From NCBI RefSeq assembly GCF_000715075.1, contig NC_134087.1, positions 155,297,436 to 155,361,435 of the forward strand: DNA of 64,000 bases. Direction: 5' to 3'. This DNA comes from Nicotiana tabacum. Lineage: Eukaryota; Streptophyta; Magnoliopsida; Solanales; Solanaceae. Made by a program: the position numbers and the translations under genes. The notes below the pieces were generated by a model that was given only the letters and a program-made list of their open reading frames with translations, was not told where the DNA came from and made no database searches. Within the stretch, counting starts at the first letter, position 1, and each line of letters opens with the position of its first letter. This document shows, piece by piece, positions 21,356 through 32,860 of the stretch.

Positions 21356-22112
21356 ATGTAATAAGATGTGAAAATAAAGTGAAATCTGCCTTTGCATTCC
21401 TTATTCTTGTTAGTGGTTGGATTTTGATTCTTTTATAGTCCTCTTGATATTCTGTTTTACCTGCTATTCCCCAATGCATGTTTCCCCCTCCCATCTCTAC
21501 TTGTTTATTTCTGTATTTTCTTTCCCGCTGTATATATTTGAACTGCACAGGTTTATCTGGAGTCTAGTCCTAGCCTCGTCACTACCTCGTCGGGGTTAGG
21601 CCAAGCACTTACCAGCATATGGGGTCGGTTGTGCTGATGCTACACTCTGCACTCTGTGCAGATACCGGAGCAGCATTGGGACAGTAGCACTTGGGGAGCC
21701 AGCCTTCAGTCCATCTAGAGATCCCGAGGTAGTCCTGCAGGCGTCCGTAGGTTCGGCGTTCTCTTCTATCCAATTATACGTTCTGTCCTCACTTGTTTCC
21801 GAGATAGACTGTATTTCCTTTTTCAGACATTTATATGTAGTGCTCATAGGCAGTCCGTGAATATTGTGACACCAGATTCCGGGTAGAGGAGTATATTGGC
21901 ATTATAGTACTGATTTTGATCATTTGTAGTTGTTTAAGTCTTCCGCTTATTCTGTTATTGTTAATCTTTAAATTGTTGATTACTTGTTAATTCAAGTTGA
22001 TAAAAGGATTAAAATGAAAGACTTAGAATTTCTATATTTCGTGGCTTGCCTAGCTTCTACGAGTAGGCGCCATCACAACTCTCGAGTGTGGGAAATCTGG
22101 GTCGTGACAAGT

Positions 22113-22124
22113 TGGTATCAGAAC
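22113..22124 (+). other. Primer binding site, initiator tRNA-Met
   Basis: tggtatcagaac, three bases after the 5' LTR end, complementary to the 3' end of initiator tRNA-Met (usual plant form tggtatcagagc). Confidence 0.88.
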
Positions 22125-22305
22125 TCTAGGTTACATAGGTCTCACAATTCACTGACAAGCTTAGTAGAGTCTGAGGGATCGGTACAGAGACGTCTGTATT
22201 TATCCCCCAAAGGTTACACAGTTAGGAAAACTTTACATTTGTTCTTTTTTGTCGTGCGGTTTTATTTCTCAATGCTAATTGAATTTCTACTTTGTTCTTT
22301 TGCAG

Positions 22306-23755
22306 ATGGAGAGAACACACGCTTCCTCATCCACCGCTCAACAGCCCGAGCCCCCAACAACAGCTCCCACAAGGGGCAGAGGGCGAGGCCGAGGTAGGGG
22401 CAGAGTTCAACCCCGAGCAGTAGCAACAGTGGCGAAGCCTCAAGTTGACTTTAATGATGAGGTTCTGGCCCCAACAGTTTTGGTAGGCCCAGCTCAGGTT
22501 CTAGAGGGGTTTATTGCCACCCCAGTTCTTTAGGATGCTCTGGTCCATCTAGTGGGCCTTATGGAGAGTGTCACCCAAGCAGACATGCTTCCTGTAGCAC
22601 CAGCTATCTCTCAGGCTGGAGGAGGAGCCCAAACTCCTGCTACTCGCACTCTGGAGCAGGTAGCTCCCCAGATTCAGACTCCAGCGGTTCAACCAATTAG
22701 AGTAGTTCAGCCGGGTGTGGTAGCTCAGACCGGTGATGGAGAAGCTATGTTTGCCGATGCTTTGTGGAGGCAGGATAGGTTCATCAAGCTCTTCACTACC
22801 ACTTTCAGCAGTGCATCTACCGAGGATCCTAGGATTATCTAGACAGCTGCCATGAGGTTCTCAGAAACATGAGGATCGTTGAGACCAATGGGGTCGATTT
22901 TGCTATATTTTGCTTGTTTGGATCTGCCAAGACTTGGTGGAGAGATTATTGCGTGGCTAGACCAGCCGGATTGCCAGCCTTGACTTGGGAGCAGTTTACA
23001 TAGCTATTTCTGGAGAAGTTTCTCCCCATTGCTCAGAGAGAGGCCTATCAGAGGTAGTTTGTCTCCAGCAAGGTTCTATGACTGTTACCCAGTATGAGAC
23101 CAGATTCATCGACTTGGCTCGTCATGCTCTTATCATACTTCCCACCGAGAGAGGGAGAGAGAGAGGGGGGGTGAGGAGGTTTATTGATGGTCTTATTCAG
23201 TCGATTCGTCTTCAAATGGCTAGGGAGACTGGGGTGAGATATTTTTCCAGAAGGCGGCCAATGTGGCCCGGAGAGTGGAGATGGTTCTATCATAGGGAGG
23301 TGGTCATGGATCGGATAAGAGGCCCCATCATTCAGGCAGATTTAGTGGTACCTCGTCTAGAGGTAGGTATTCGTATGGTAGAGGCCCTCCTCCTAGGCCT
23401 TTTCAGTCGATACTTCAGGTTTCTCACGGTGCTTCAGGTGGTTGTGGTCCTCAGATGCAGTATTCTGATCAATAGTCCTATAGTGCACCACTAGCTCCTA
23501 TAGTGCACCCCCGCTTCAGAGTTTCGAGGATCGTCAGCCCCAGTAGCCGAGGGCTTGTTTTACTTGTGGCGACACGAGGCACATTGCTAGGTATTACCCT
23601 CGAGCTTCGAGCAGTTCTCCGCATCAGGATTCCGGTGCTATGGTTCAGGCACCAGGTGTTCCACAGGCCACCCAACTAGCCAAAGGTGGGGGTAGAGGTG
23701 TTAGAGGTAGAGGTAGAGGTGCTAGAGGTGGAGCTCAGACCGCTAGAAGTGGAGG
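22306..23755 (+). pseudogene. Tekay gag, broken
   Basis: Starts at ATG 22306 (MERTHASSSTAQQPEPP) with an RG-rich segment (GRGRGRGRGRV). Stop TAG at 22531 in the same frame, a second stop at 22840, a frameshift near 22835 into the capsid frame (YLDSCHEVLRNMRIVE, AKTWWRDYCVARPAG, WEQF), and another near 23078 (VTQYETRFIDLARHA, RRFIDGL). Zinc knuckle at 23556-23597 reads CFTCGDTRHIARYY, with Tyr in place of the last Cys of CX2CX4HX4C, so zinc binding is lost. Role in an intact element: capsid assembly and RNA packaging. Confidence 0.88.
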
Positions 23756-23859
23756 CTAGCCAGCAGCAGGTCGTCCCAAAGATGTAGTTCAGGGTGGTAG
23801 GGCCCAACCCCGATGTTATGCTCTCCCAGCCAGGCCCGAGGCTGAGGCTTCAGATGTAG

Positions 23860-24215
23860 TTATTATAGGTATGATTTTGATTTGTGATAGAGATGCTTCA
23901 GTGTTATTTGATCTAGGGTCTACGTACTCGTACGTGTCATCCTATTTTGCACCGTATCTGGTTATGCCTAGTGATTTTTTGAGTGATCTTTTTTATATGT
24001 CTACATCGGTGGGTGATACTATTTTGGTAGATCGAGTCCATCGTTCATGTATAGTTGTGATTGGGGGTCTTGAGACTCGTGTAGATTCGTTGCTTCTAGA
24101 CATGGTTGATTTCAATGTTATATTGGGAATGGACTGGTTATCACCTTACCACGCTATCTTGGACTGTCATGCCAAGACTATGACCTTAGCTTTACCGGGT
24201 TTGCCTCTTTTAGAG
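23860..24215 (+). pseudogene. Tekay protease domain, active site altered
   Basis: Frame open from 23871 to the TAG at 24216. The active-site segment reads VLFDLGSTYSYVS where aspartic proteases of this family have D-S/T-G; the middle residue is Leu. The flap and the second conserved block (FNVILGMDWL) are present. The stop follows LPLLE and interrupts the link to the polymerase. Non-functional cleavage enzyme. Confidence 0.85.
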
Positions 24216-24260
24216 TAGAGAGGGACTCCTAGCCATTCTACCCATAGTGTTATCTCTTAT

Positions 24261-25859
24261 GTGAAAGCTCGGCGCATGGTCGAGAAAGGGTGTTTGGCCT
24301 ATTTTGCATATGTTCGTAATTCTAGTGCTGAGATTCCTTCTATTGATTCTGTGCCCATTGTTCGTGAGTTTCCTGAGGTATTCCCTTCAGACCTGCCGGG
24401 TATGCTGCCCGACAGGGATATTGAATTTTGCATTGATTTGGCTCCGGGCACTCAGCCCATTTCTATCCCATCGTATCGTATGGCCCTGCCTGAGTTGAAA
24501 GAGTTGAAGGAACAGTTGCAGGACTTACTTGAGGAGGGTTTCATTAGGCCGAGTGTTTCGCCTTGGGGTGCGCCGGTGTTGTTTGTTAAGAAGAAGGACG
24601 GATCGATGAGAATGTGTATTGAACACCGGCAATTGAACAAGGTTACAATCAAGAATAAGTACCCACTGCCGAGGATTGATGATTTGTTTGATCAGCTTCA
24701 GGGTGCCAAGGTATTTTCGAAGATCGACTTGAGATCTGGCTACTATCAATTAAGGGTTAGGGCATCCGATGTCCCTAAGATAGCTTTTCGCACTCGGTAC
24801 GGGCACTATGAGTTCTTGGTGATGTCATTTGGGTTGACAAATGCCCCAGCAACTTTTATGTATTTGATGAACCGAGTGTTCATGCCTTATTTGGACTCAT
24901 TAGTGATAGTCTTCATTGATGATATTTTGATTTATTCCCGCAGCCGGGAGGAGCACGAGCAATATCTTAGAGTGGTTCTTCAGACCTTGAGGGATAGTTA
25001 GTTATATGCTAAATTCTCGAAGTGCGAGTTCTGGTTAAGTTTAGTTGCATTTCTAGGTCATGTGGTATCAGTAGAGGGTATTCAGGTTGATCCGAAGAAT
25101 ATTGAGGCAGTCAAGAACTGGCCTAGACCAGCATCAGCTACAAAGATTCAGAGTTTCTTGGGATTGGCAGGCTACTATCATCGGTTCGTAGAGGGGTTTT
25201 CATCTATCGCAGCCCCGATGACCAGGTTGACCCAGAAGGGTGCCCAGTTCAGGTGGTCGGACGAGTGTGAGGTGAGCTTTCAGAAGCTCAAGACAGCTCT
25301 GACTACGGCACCAGTGTTGGTTTTGCCCATAGGTTCAGGGCCTTATACAGTTTATTGTGATGCATCTCATATTGGACTTGGTGCAGTGTTGATGCAGGGT
25401 GGCAAGGTCATTGCCTATGCTTCGCAGCAGTTGAAGATTCATGAGAAGAACTATCCAATTCATGATTTGGTGTTGGCAGCCATTGTTCATGCTTTAAAGA
25501 TTTGGAGCCATTGTCTGTATGGCATGGCATGTGAGGTGTTCATGGATCACAAGAGTCTTCAGTATCTGTTCAAGCAAAAGGAGTTGAATTTGAGGCAGAG
25601 GAGGTGGTTGGAGTTGTTGAAAGATTATGATATCACTATCTTATATCATCCGGGAAAGGCCAATGTGGTGGCCGATGCTTTGAGTAGGAAGTTAGCCAGT
25701 ATGGGAAGTCTTGCTTATATTCCGGTCGGTGAGAGACCGCTTGCTTTGGATGTTCAGGCTTTGGCCAATCAGTTCGTGAGGTTGGATGTTTCTGAGTCCA
25801 GTCGTGTCTTAGCTTTCATAGTTGCTCGTTCTTCATTATTGGAGCACATCCGAGATTGA
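24261..25859 (+). pseudogene. Tekay reverse transcriptase and RNase H
   Basis: One frame with stops at 24999 and 25857. RT blocks visible: [47 protein letters not shown], and the catalytic [10 protein letters not shown] at about 24910-24940. After the first stop: thumb ([17 protein letters not shown]), RNase H ([26 protein letters not shown]), and the end [12 protein letters not shown] converts the RNA to DNA and RNase H removes the RNA strand. The catalytic Asp pair is intact here; the reading frame is not. Confidence 0.93.
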
Positions 25860-25877
25860 TAGTATGATGATCCCCAT

Positions 25878-26830
25878 TTGCGTATCCTTAGAGACACGGT
25901 GCAGTGTGGAGGTGCCAAGCAGGTTACCTTATATGATGATGGAGTTTTGAGATTTCAGGGTCGAGTTTGTATGCCTAATGTGGATGGGTTCCGAGAGTTT
26001 ATTTTAGAGGAGGCCCATAGCTCCCAATACTCTATTCATCTGGGCGCCGCGAAGATGTATCGGGAATTGCGGCAGCATTATTGGTGGCGGATAATGAAGA
26101 AGGATATCGTTGCATATGTGGCTCGGTATTTGAATTGTCAGCAGGTTAAGTATGATATTAGAGGCCTGGTGGTTTGTTTCAGAGGATTGAGCTTCCCAAG
26201 TGGAAGTGGGAGCGGGTCACTATGGATTTTGTTGTTGGACTCCCAGAGATTCGGAGGAAGTTCGACGCAGTGTGGGTCACTGTTGATAGGCTGACCAAGT
26301 CAGCACATTTCATTCTTGTGGCAGTCTATTATTCATCCGAGAGGTTAGCTGAGATCTATATTTTGGAGATTGTTCGTCTTTATGGTGTGCCCGTGTCTAT
26401 CATTTCGGACCGAGGTACGCAGTTTACCTCACATTTCTAGAGCGCAATTCAGCGAGAGTTTGGCATACGGATTGAGTTGAGCACATTATTTCATCCCCAG
26501 ACGGACAGGCAGTCCGAGTGGACTATTTAGATTTTGGAGGATATGCTCCAGGCTTCTGTCATTGACTTTGGAGGCTCGTGGGATCAGTTTTTGCCTTTAG
26601 CAAAGTTTGCCTACAACAACAGTTACTAGTCGAGTATCTAGATGGCTCCTTATGAGGCTTTGTATGGTAGGTGGTGTCGGTCTCCGGTTGGATGGTTTGA
26701 GTAGGGAGAGGCTCGGTTGTTGGGTACAGATCTGGTTCAGGAGGCCTTCGGCAAGGTCAGGATTATTCAGGATAGACTTCGTACAGCTTAGTCCAGGCAA
26801 AAGAGTTATGCCGACCGCAAGGTTCGAGAT
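25878..26830 (+). pseudogene. Tekay integrase, broken
   Basis: The zinc-binding part (HLGAAKMYRELRQHYWW, then YLNCQQ) has lost one Cys of the HHCC set. A frameshift near 26165 moves to the frame of the catalytic core: WERVTMDFVVGLPE (first Asp), VSIISDRGTQFTSHF (second Asp), FHPQTDRQSEW (Glu region, Gly changed to Arg). Further in-frame TAG stops occur at 26438, 26528 and within 26625-26705. Not functional. Confidence 0.88.
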
Positions 26831-27310
26831 TTGGCTTTCATGGTCGGTGAGTGGGTATTGCTTCGCGTGTCGCCTATGAAGGGCGTGATGAGATTTGGGA
26901 AGAAGGGCAAGCTTAGCCCTAGGTTCATTGGCCCGTTTGAGATTCTTGATCGAGTGGGAGAGGTGGCTTATAGACTTGCATTGCCGCCGAGCTTATCAGC
27001 CGTGCATCTAGCGTTTCATGTATCCATGCTTCGGAAGAATCACGGCGATCCATCCCATGTGTTAGATTTCAGCACTGTCCAGTTGGACAATGACTTGTCT
27101 TCTGAGGAGGAGTCGGTAGCTATCCTAGACCGACAGGTTCGTCAGTTGAGATCGAAGAGTTTTCCTTCTGTTCGTGTTCAGTGGAGAGGTCAGCCTGCTG
27201 AGGCATCGACCTGGGAGTCCGAGTCCGATATGCGGAGCCGTTATCCCTATCTTTTCCCTGACTTAGGTACTTCCTTCTTATGTCCGTTCGAGGATGAACA
27301 GTTGTTTTAG
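26831..27310 (+). pseudogene. Tekay integrase C-terminus with chromodomain-like end
   Basis: 159-codon open frame: SPMKGVMRFGKKGKLSPRF and IGPFEILDRVGEVAYRLALP (GPF/Y module), VHLAFHVSMLRK, then AILDRQVRQLRSKSFPSVRV and WRGQPAEASTWESE, a chromodomain-like fold typical of chromoviruses, ending at TAG 27308. Chromodomains steer integration to marked heterochromatin. This is the best-preserved part of pol. Confidence 0.85.
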
Positions 27311-29090
27311 AGGAAATCATCACTTGTTTCTAAATTGAATTCTGCGCTCCGAGACCTTAAAAACCTTTTTTTAGCATCACCTCGATGTGCGTGTGCAGTC
27401 CGGGCGGGTAGCTGGAAAGCTTATATGTGAAAATCTGTGGAAAATGATAAATTTTGACTATAAAATGAGTTAATTTGACTTCGGTCAACGTTTTGGGTAA
27501 ACGGACCCGGATCCGTGATTTGACGGTCCCGGAGGGTCCGTAGGAAAATATGGGACTTGGCCATATGACCGGAATCGAATTCCGAGGTCCCAAGCCTAAG
27601 AAATGAATTTTTTAAAGGAAATTATTTTCTGAAATTTTTTAAAGGAATTTGAAATGAATTTTGATTAGAACATGTTGGTATCGGGTCCGTATTTTGGTTC
27701 TGGTGCCCGATTCATGTCTTATATGTGATTTAAGATAACTCTGTGAAGTTTGGTAAGAAACGGAATCCGTTTGATGTGATTCTGACCATAAATGCAAAGT
27801 TTGATGCTTTAAGAAGTTTTGAAATATTTCATCGATTTTGAGGTTTAATTCGTTGTTATTGAGGTTATTTTGGCGATTTGATTGCATGGATAAGTTTGTA
27901 TGATGTTATTGAGTTAGTATGTATGTTGGTTGAGCCCCGAGGGCTCGAGTGTGTTTCGGAAGGTTTTTAGAACTCAAAAAGTTGCAGATTTTTGTTGTTC
28001 AGTGCCCATGGATTTTACTCTATGCGTTCGCGTGGTTCCTCTCGCGAACGCGTAAGGCAAATCTCCCAGGTGCCAGATTTCTTCTTCGCGAACACGAAGC
28101 TTGAGACGCGAATGCAAGGCTAAGGAAGGAATACCCTTCGTGAACGCGTCCATGCACTCGCGAACGCGTAAGGTTAAAGGTCTGGGGAGGGGTCACCATT
28201 TTGTGCACCGCGAATGCGGCCACTGGCCCGCGAACGCGTAGGCTTGAGAAGCCAAAGCTCCGCAAACGCGTGTCATATTCCGTGAATGCGAAGGTCTGCC
28301 AGACCTAACACATCGCGAACGTGATGGGCTTTTCGCAAATGCAATGACCAATTTCGCCCAGTTATTTTAAAAGTCCAGAAACAGTAGCCATTACGGGATT
28401 TCTTCCAAAACTCATAACTTCTTCATCTAAACTCCAAATTGGGTGATTTTTGAAAGGGGATTCCACCACAAATTCATAGGTATGTAATCTTAGACTCATT
28501 TTCTTCAATTTCCATTAACACCCATTAGATTTCTAGGCTTAAATCATGTTCTTAAGGGTAGAAAATTAGGGATTTGGGTAGAATTAGGGCTTTTTGATTC
28601 TTTGTGATTTGGACCTCATTTTGGGGTCGAATTTTAGAACTAATTATATATTCGGGCTCGTGGGTGAATGGGTGATCGGGTTTTGGTCTGAACCTCGTGT
28701 TTTGACCAAGCGTGCCCGGGGTCAATTTTTGACTTTTTGGGAAGAGTGATTGGAAAGCTATAATTAAGCATTTAGAATTGGATTGTTTAGCATTTATTGA
28801 TGTTATTAAGTCGATTATGTCTAGATACAATTGATTTGGAGCCGAATTCGAAAGGAAAAGCGGTGTTTGAGGCTTGAGCTGGCCGTGGAAGTTCGAGGTA
28901 AGTGTTTGGTCTAACCTTAGCTTGAGGGATTAAGAGTTGTGTCTATTTGCTACGTGTTAATTGTGTAGTACGACGTATAGGCATGGTGACGAGTATCTAT
29001 ACGTCGGTGTCAAGCATGCACGTGGGTCTTGTATTATAAATTGTTATGACTTCGTCGTGGTTTATTATGCCTCACATGTTATTATCATCA

Positions 29091-29288
29091 TTGTTCCCTT
29101 GCCGGGATGTTTGTCTGATATTATTGTTCCCTTGCCGGGATATTGTTGAGATATTATTGTTCCCTTGCCGGGGTATTGTTGAGATATTATTGTTCCCTTG
29201 CCGGGATAGTGTTGAGATATAATTGTTCCCTTGCCAGAATGTTTGTTTGATATTATTGTTCTCTTGCCGAGATTCCTTGCGATTATTG
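29091..29288 (+). repeat. 33-bp tandem repeat x6, 3' LTR
   Basis: Units begin at 29091, 29124, 29157, 29190, 29223 and 29256; same period and copy number as the 5' LTR. Confidence 0.95.
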
Positions 29289-29301
29289 TTGGCTTGTAAA
29301 T

Positions 29302-29475
29302 GGGAGCGGGTGGTATGCCTACCACAAGATATAATGAAATGGGAGCGGGTGGTATGCCTACCATAAGATATAATGAAATGGGAGAGGGTGGTACGCCTAC
29401 CATAAGATACATGAAAGGTGAGCGGGTGGCACGCCTGCTACGAGATACAAGAAATGGGATCGGGTTGCACGCCTG
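29302..29475 (+). repeat. 39-bp tandem repeat, 3' LTR
   Basis: gggagcgggtggtatgcct-type units begin at 29302, 29341 and 29380, followed by decayed units (gagcgggtggcacgcctg). Confidence 0.92.
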
Positions 29476-30232
29476 TAACAAGATGTGAAAATAAAGTGAA
29501 ATCTGCCTTTGCATTCCTTATTCTTGTTAGTGGTTAGATTTTGATTCCTTTATAATCCTCTTGATATTCTATTTTACCTACTATTCCCCAACGCATGTTT
29601 CCCCCTCCCATCTCTACTTGTTTATTTCTGTATTTTCTTTCCCGCTGTATATATTTGAACTGCACAAGTTTATCTGGAGTCTGGTCCTAGCCTCGTCACT
29701 ACCTCACCGGGGTTAGGTCAGACACTTACCAACACATGGAGTCGGTTGTGCTGATGCTACACTTTGTACTCTGTGCAGATACCGGAGTATAATTGGGACA
29801 GTAACACTTGGGGAGCCAGCCTTCAGTCCATCCAGAGATCCCGAGGTAGTCTTGCAGGCGTCCGCGGGCCCGACGTTCTCTTCTATCCAATTATACGTTC
29901 TGTCTTCACTTGTTTCCGAGACAGACTATCTTTCCTTTTTTCAGACATTTGTATGTAGTACTCATAGACAGTTCGTGAATATTGTGACACCAGATTCTAG
30001 GTAGAGCAGTATATTGGCATTGTAATATTGATTTTGATCATTTGTATCTGTTTAAGTCTTCCGCTTATTCTGTTATCGTTTATCTTTAAATTGTTGATTA
30101 CTTGTTAATTCAAGTTGATAAAAGGATTAAAATAAAAGAGTTAGAATTTCTATATTTTGTGGCTTGCCTAGCTTCTACGAGTAAGCGCCATCACGACTCC
30201 CGAGGGTGAAAAATCCGGATTGTGACAGTCTG

Positions 30233-31372
30233 AAATCATAGCCTTGCTTGAAGGCACAAAATCAGGCGCCAACGGGCTCAACTTCTTCTTAGGAGAAGTG
30301 GAAATAGTGTTGTTGTTTAGATCCTTGGTGAGCTACTTGAAGGTAGGCTATCTCCTTCATCCTCATGCTCTTCACTGTCTTCTACATAATCATCCTCATC
30401 TTTCTTTACTTGTTCATCCCATGTTTTGGTTCTTGACAACACAACACGAACTAGATCATGGTCATGTTGTCCACGGCTATCACTGTCCTCCATCGTTGAA
30501 GCTTGACTTCTCATGACATAATTGTCATTCCATGTGGACAGTAGTAACTGCCCAGATTCACCTTCATGCTCACCAAATGACTCCACCGATTGAAACGGGA
30601 TCTCATGCGCCGATGTGTTCAAGGTGACCAATGTGTGCTTGACCATATGATTGGCATTCAGCATCATTTCAATCTAACATTCCTTGATGATTTTCTCCAC
30701 TTGTGGACTGGAAAATTGTAGCCTAGGAGTGCTAGAAATAGGTACACAATCACCTTTTAACACCTCTGCCAAGCTGATCATTAATGCAACTTGTCGAACA
30801 CCCAAATTTTTACTCGAAGCATCAATGTGTTGGGCATGATCCTCACTGCTAGGACGAGGCAGAATTAGCTGCTGCACGTTATCATCTCCAAAGGATGGTA
30901 AGTTAATTCTAACATCCTCCTCGTGTGTAAGTGCATAAAAAACATTTTGAGTTATGATAGCTTTTGCGATATTCTATCGCACAACTGGAAAAGTTAACTG
31001 CTGCTGCGTATTTTCTACAACTGGAGAGTTACCTTGCCTACTTGAAGATCGCACCACTTATTTCCAGCCATCCCTAGTTGTGTTCTTTCTTGTCCCAGCT
31101 TCAACAGTAATAGCATCAGCAGTAACAACTGTTTCTGCACCAACTTCAGCAGTAGCAACAGTTATTTTTGCACCCTTAGTTGCCTGGTTCTGGTCATTAG
31201 AGAATTGCTCAGCAGTAGTAGTACCAACCTCTGTCAACCTCACCATACCATAAAGTGAGCAAATACTATGAGACTTAGTCTGCTTAAATACAATTTTTTG
31301 AGAGTTCTTAGCTTCTGTAAATGTTGCCTTAGATGAATGGTTGGTTTTGCTGCATATTTCTGTATTTAACAT
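30233..31372 (-). mobile_element. LINE ORF1-like fragment, upstream half
   Basis: Minus-strand frames from 31372 down: an Ala/Thr-rich stretch (QATKGAKITVATAEVG, then TRDGWK), a central part (PSSEDHAQHIDASSK at about 30850-30800), and an acidic end (LVRVVLSRTKTWDEQVKK, EEHEDEGDS at 30460-30330). Stops at 30674 and 30317 interrupt it. The order (Ala/Thr-rich, DGW, acidic, KKKLSPLAP) resembles the linker region of L1 ORF1/gag-like proteins in Solanaceae. The Tekay insertion at 19275 splits it, with gtctg duplicated. Confidence 0.42.
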
Positions 31373-31739
31373 TCTCCTTTTGGATTCAAGTTGTTTTTAC
31401 ACATTATACTTTATCTTTTGACACAATTATTTTATAATTTCAGGTCATACCGTCTGATGTTAGATAATTTAGCGCGTGAAAGATTTCAAAATGAGGAAAA
31501 GTTGCGGAAATCATTTGAAGACCATCATTTCGATTAGTTATATAATGACATTAGCTATGTAGTCTATACAATATATTTTTATGTTTTAAGTTACTGTGAT
31601 ATTAATATTTTTGATTAGTACTTCCTTTTGTTTGTTAAGATTAATGAGATACATAATGTTTTTTAATTAATATTAATATATTTCATTATTTGAGTCATAT
31701 TATGTACGAATATAGTAACTGTTATTAATTGTGGCTAAA

Positions 31740-32325
31740 CTATTTATAATTGATGTAAAACAAATGCCGTTAAAGATATTGACTTTTAACGGCAATTTAG
31801 TTAAACATATTAGCCATTAGAATGGAAGATAAAAGGGCAAACTAAGATGTTTTTAGAAGGAATACTCTAGTCATTTTAATTTCCACAAAATAATTGTCAT
31901 TAAAGATGTGAACTTTTAGAGGCAGTTATTTTTAATTTAGCAACTATAAAAAATAGATGCTAAAGAAGTATAATTAGCTGTTTGGATTGGATTTAGTAGC
32001 CATTATAATTGCCACAAATAATTGCTTTAGCGGCAATTATTTTGACTGTAGCGGCTATAATAATGGACGCTAAAGAAGTATAATTAGCCGTTTTGGATTG
32101 GATTTAGTAGCCATTATAATTGTCGCAAATAATTGCCGTTAAAGATAATAACTTAGCGGCAATAAAATATACCGTTTACCAGCTTTTGCGAGAATAGCCT
32201 CTAAAGGCTTTGCCGACCCCAGTTTCAGCGGCAAAAGGCTAATGGCCGGTAAAAGATATAGAGACTATTATTATTGCCGCTAAAGCCATTTTGTATTGCC
32301 GCTAAAGGTCTTATTTGTAGTAGTG
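31740..32325 (+). repeat. CACTA right terminus and subterminal repeats
   Basis: Repeated words tagcggcaatta, attgccgttaaaga, ggatttagtagccattataattg (two near-identical copies, about 31990 and 32100) and gccggtaaaagatat lead to the end ...aaggtcttatttgtagtagtg. Read inward this starts CACTACTACAAATAAG. It pairs with 13131-13300. Between 31373 and 31739 is AT-rich sequence with a possible last CACTA exon after the acceptor ataatttcag (31443). Confidence 0.75.
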
Positions 32326-32860
32326 AATTAACATTCTCTAGTATTTTCATTGAGTTGATTCTGTATTCATTAGCAATGTTGCCTAATTATCTTCGGGATT
32401 GTATCTCATTCAATTATTGCATCCCCTTGAGACTTACAATCAATAAGATCTTCTTTACCTCTATGTTATTTTATCTTATTCATATTTAATATTTATTTCA
32501 TGTATATGCTTTGGATCAATCTCATTGCTAGAGGCATTGAAAATATAAATTTAATTGTTTAATCTAAAACCAGTTTTGGGTTAAACGGTTCGACACCCAA
32601 CCCTAGCAATTGAACGCTTGATCCAAAGTCACATTACTATTTTTTTGACTCTTCGTTATTCTCACTTGTTAATTGTCTCTTCAAATGAAATACCATGTCT
32701 GGGGTCAACAGCCAGCCCGTGGGTTCCAACTTCCAATGCTCAACCAGTAGAATAGGTTGACGGGACACGAACTCCAAATGATTAGCCAATTTGATCCTCG
32801 TCATCTCGCTCCAGGAACAACTCACCTGCAAGATCTCTTAGTAGGGGTTAAGAACAACGA
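32326..32860. other. Between CACTA end and Tat-lineage body, nothing recognised
   Basis: AT-rich, then a more mixed sequence. No LTR end or PBS of the following element could be identified, so its 5' LTR is either missing or unrecognisable. Confidence 0.35.

Larger units (their letters stand above)
19275..22109 (+). repeat. Tekay element 5' LTR
   Basis: 2835 bp, TGTGATGACC to GGGTCGTGACA. It contains, in order: a palindrome-word array (19955-20235), a 33-bp tandem array (20981-21178) and a 39-bp tandem array (21192-21310). A TATA-like tgtatatattt lies at about 21528. Relative to the 3' LTR it lacks about 30 bp near 19470, about 18 bp near 20142 and about 20 bp near 20232. Confidence 0.92.
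19275..30227 (+). mobile_element. Ty3/gypsy chromovirus (Tekay/Del type), full-length but dead
   Basis: 10,953-bp element flanked by the 5-bp duplication gtctg (19270-19274, 30228-30232). Order: 5' LTR, tRNA-Met PBS, gag with zinc knuckle, protease, reverse transcriptase, RNase H, integrase and a C-terminal chromodomain-like segment, then 3' LTR. This order and the chromodomain place it in the chromovirus branch, Tekay/Del-like. It carries several frameshifts and many in-frame stops and has lost the aspartic-protease Ser, a zinc-knuckle Cys and an integrase zinc-finger Cys, so it is non-autonomous at best. It is inserted in a LINE-like fragment within the CACTA element. Confidence 0.93.
27317..30227 (+). 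repeat. Tekay element 3' LTR
   Basis: Aligns with the 5' LTR from 27329 (tctaaattgaattctg) to the end gattgtgaca. The first dozen bases (tcatcacttgtt) do not match TGTGATGACCC, so its left border is uncertain. The short purine run agaggaaa at 27310 is the only PPT candidate. Slightly longer than the 5' LTR because it keeps segments deleted there. Confidence 0.88.
19270..30232. repeat. 5-bp TSD of the Tekay element
   Basis: gtctg at 19270-19274 and 30228-30232, identical. Confidence 0.9.
13131..32325 (+). mobile_element. CACTA-type transposon, interrupted, with captured gene exons
   Basis: The right end read inward on the minus strand begins CACTACTACAAATAAGACC; the left end begins CAATACTACAAAAAAGGCC (one change in the CACTA box). 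Both are followed by the same subterminal vocabulary: TTTAGCGGCAAT, CTTTTACCGGC and ATTAGCC. Removing the Tekay element inside it leaves about 8.2 kb. The interior contains a direct-repeat block, exons of an RRP44-like gene, a coiled-coil fragment and a LINE ORF1-like fragment. No intact En/Spm-type transposase was found. A 3-bp target duplication is not evident (tta left, aat right). Orientation is arbitrary. Confidence 0.72.

Noticed and set aside
20952..21357. Minus-strand frames of 123 and 131 codons with repeated QGNNNIS/GKGTIIS units
   Set aside because: They are translations of the 33-bp and 39-bp tandem repeats in the LTR; no stop arises because the period is a multiple of three. The same artefact recurs at 29065-29514.
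27120..28265. Minus-strand frames over the Tekay 3' end and LTR
   Set aside because: Shadows of the integrase C-terminus and LTR sequence.
13128..32328. 3-bp target duplication for the CACTA element
   Set aside because: tta on the left and aat on the right do not match; either decayed or the true ends are offset.
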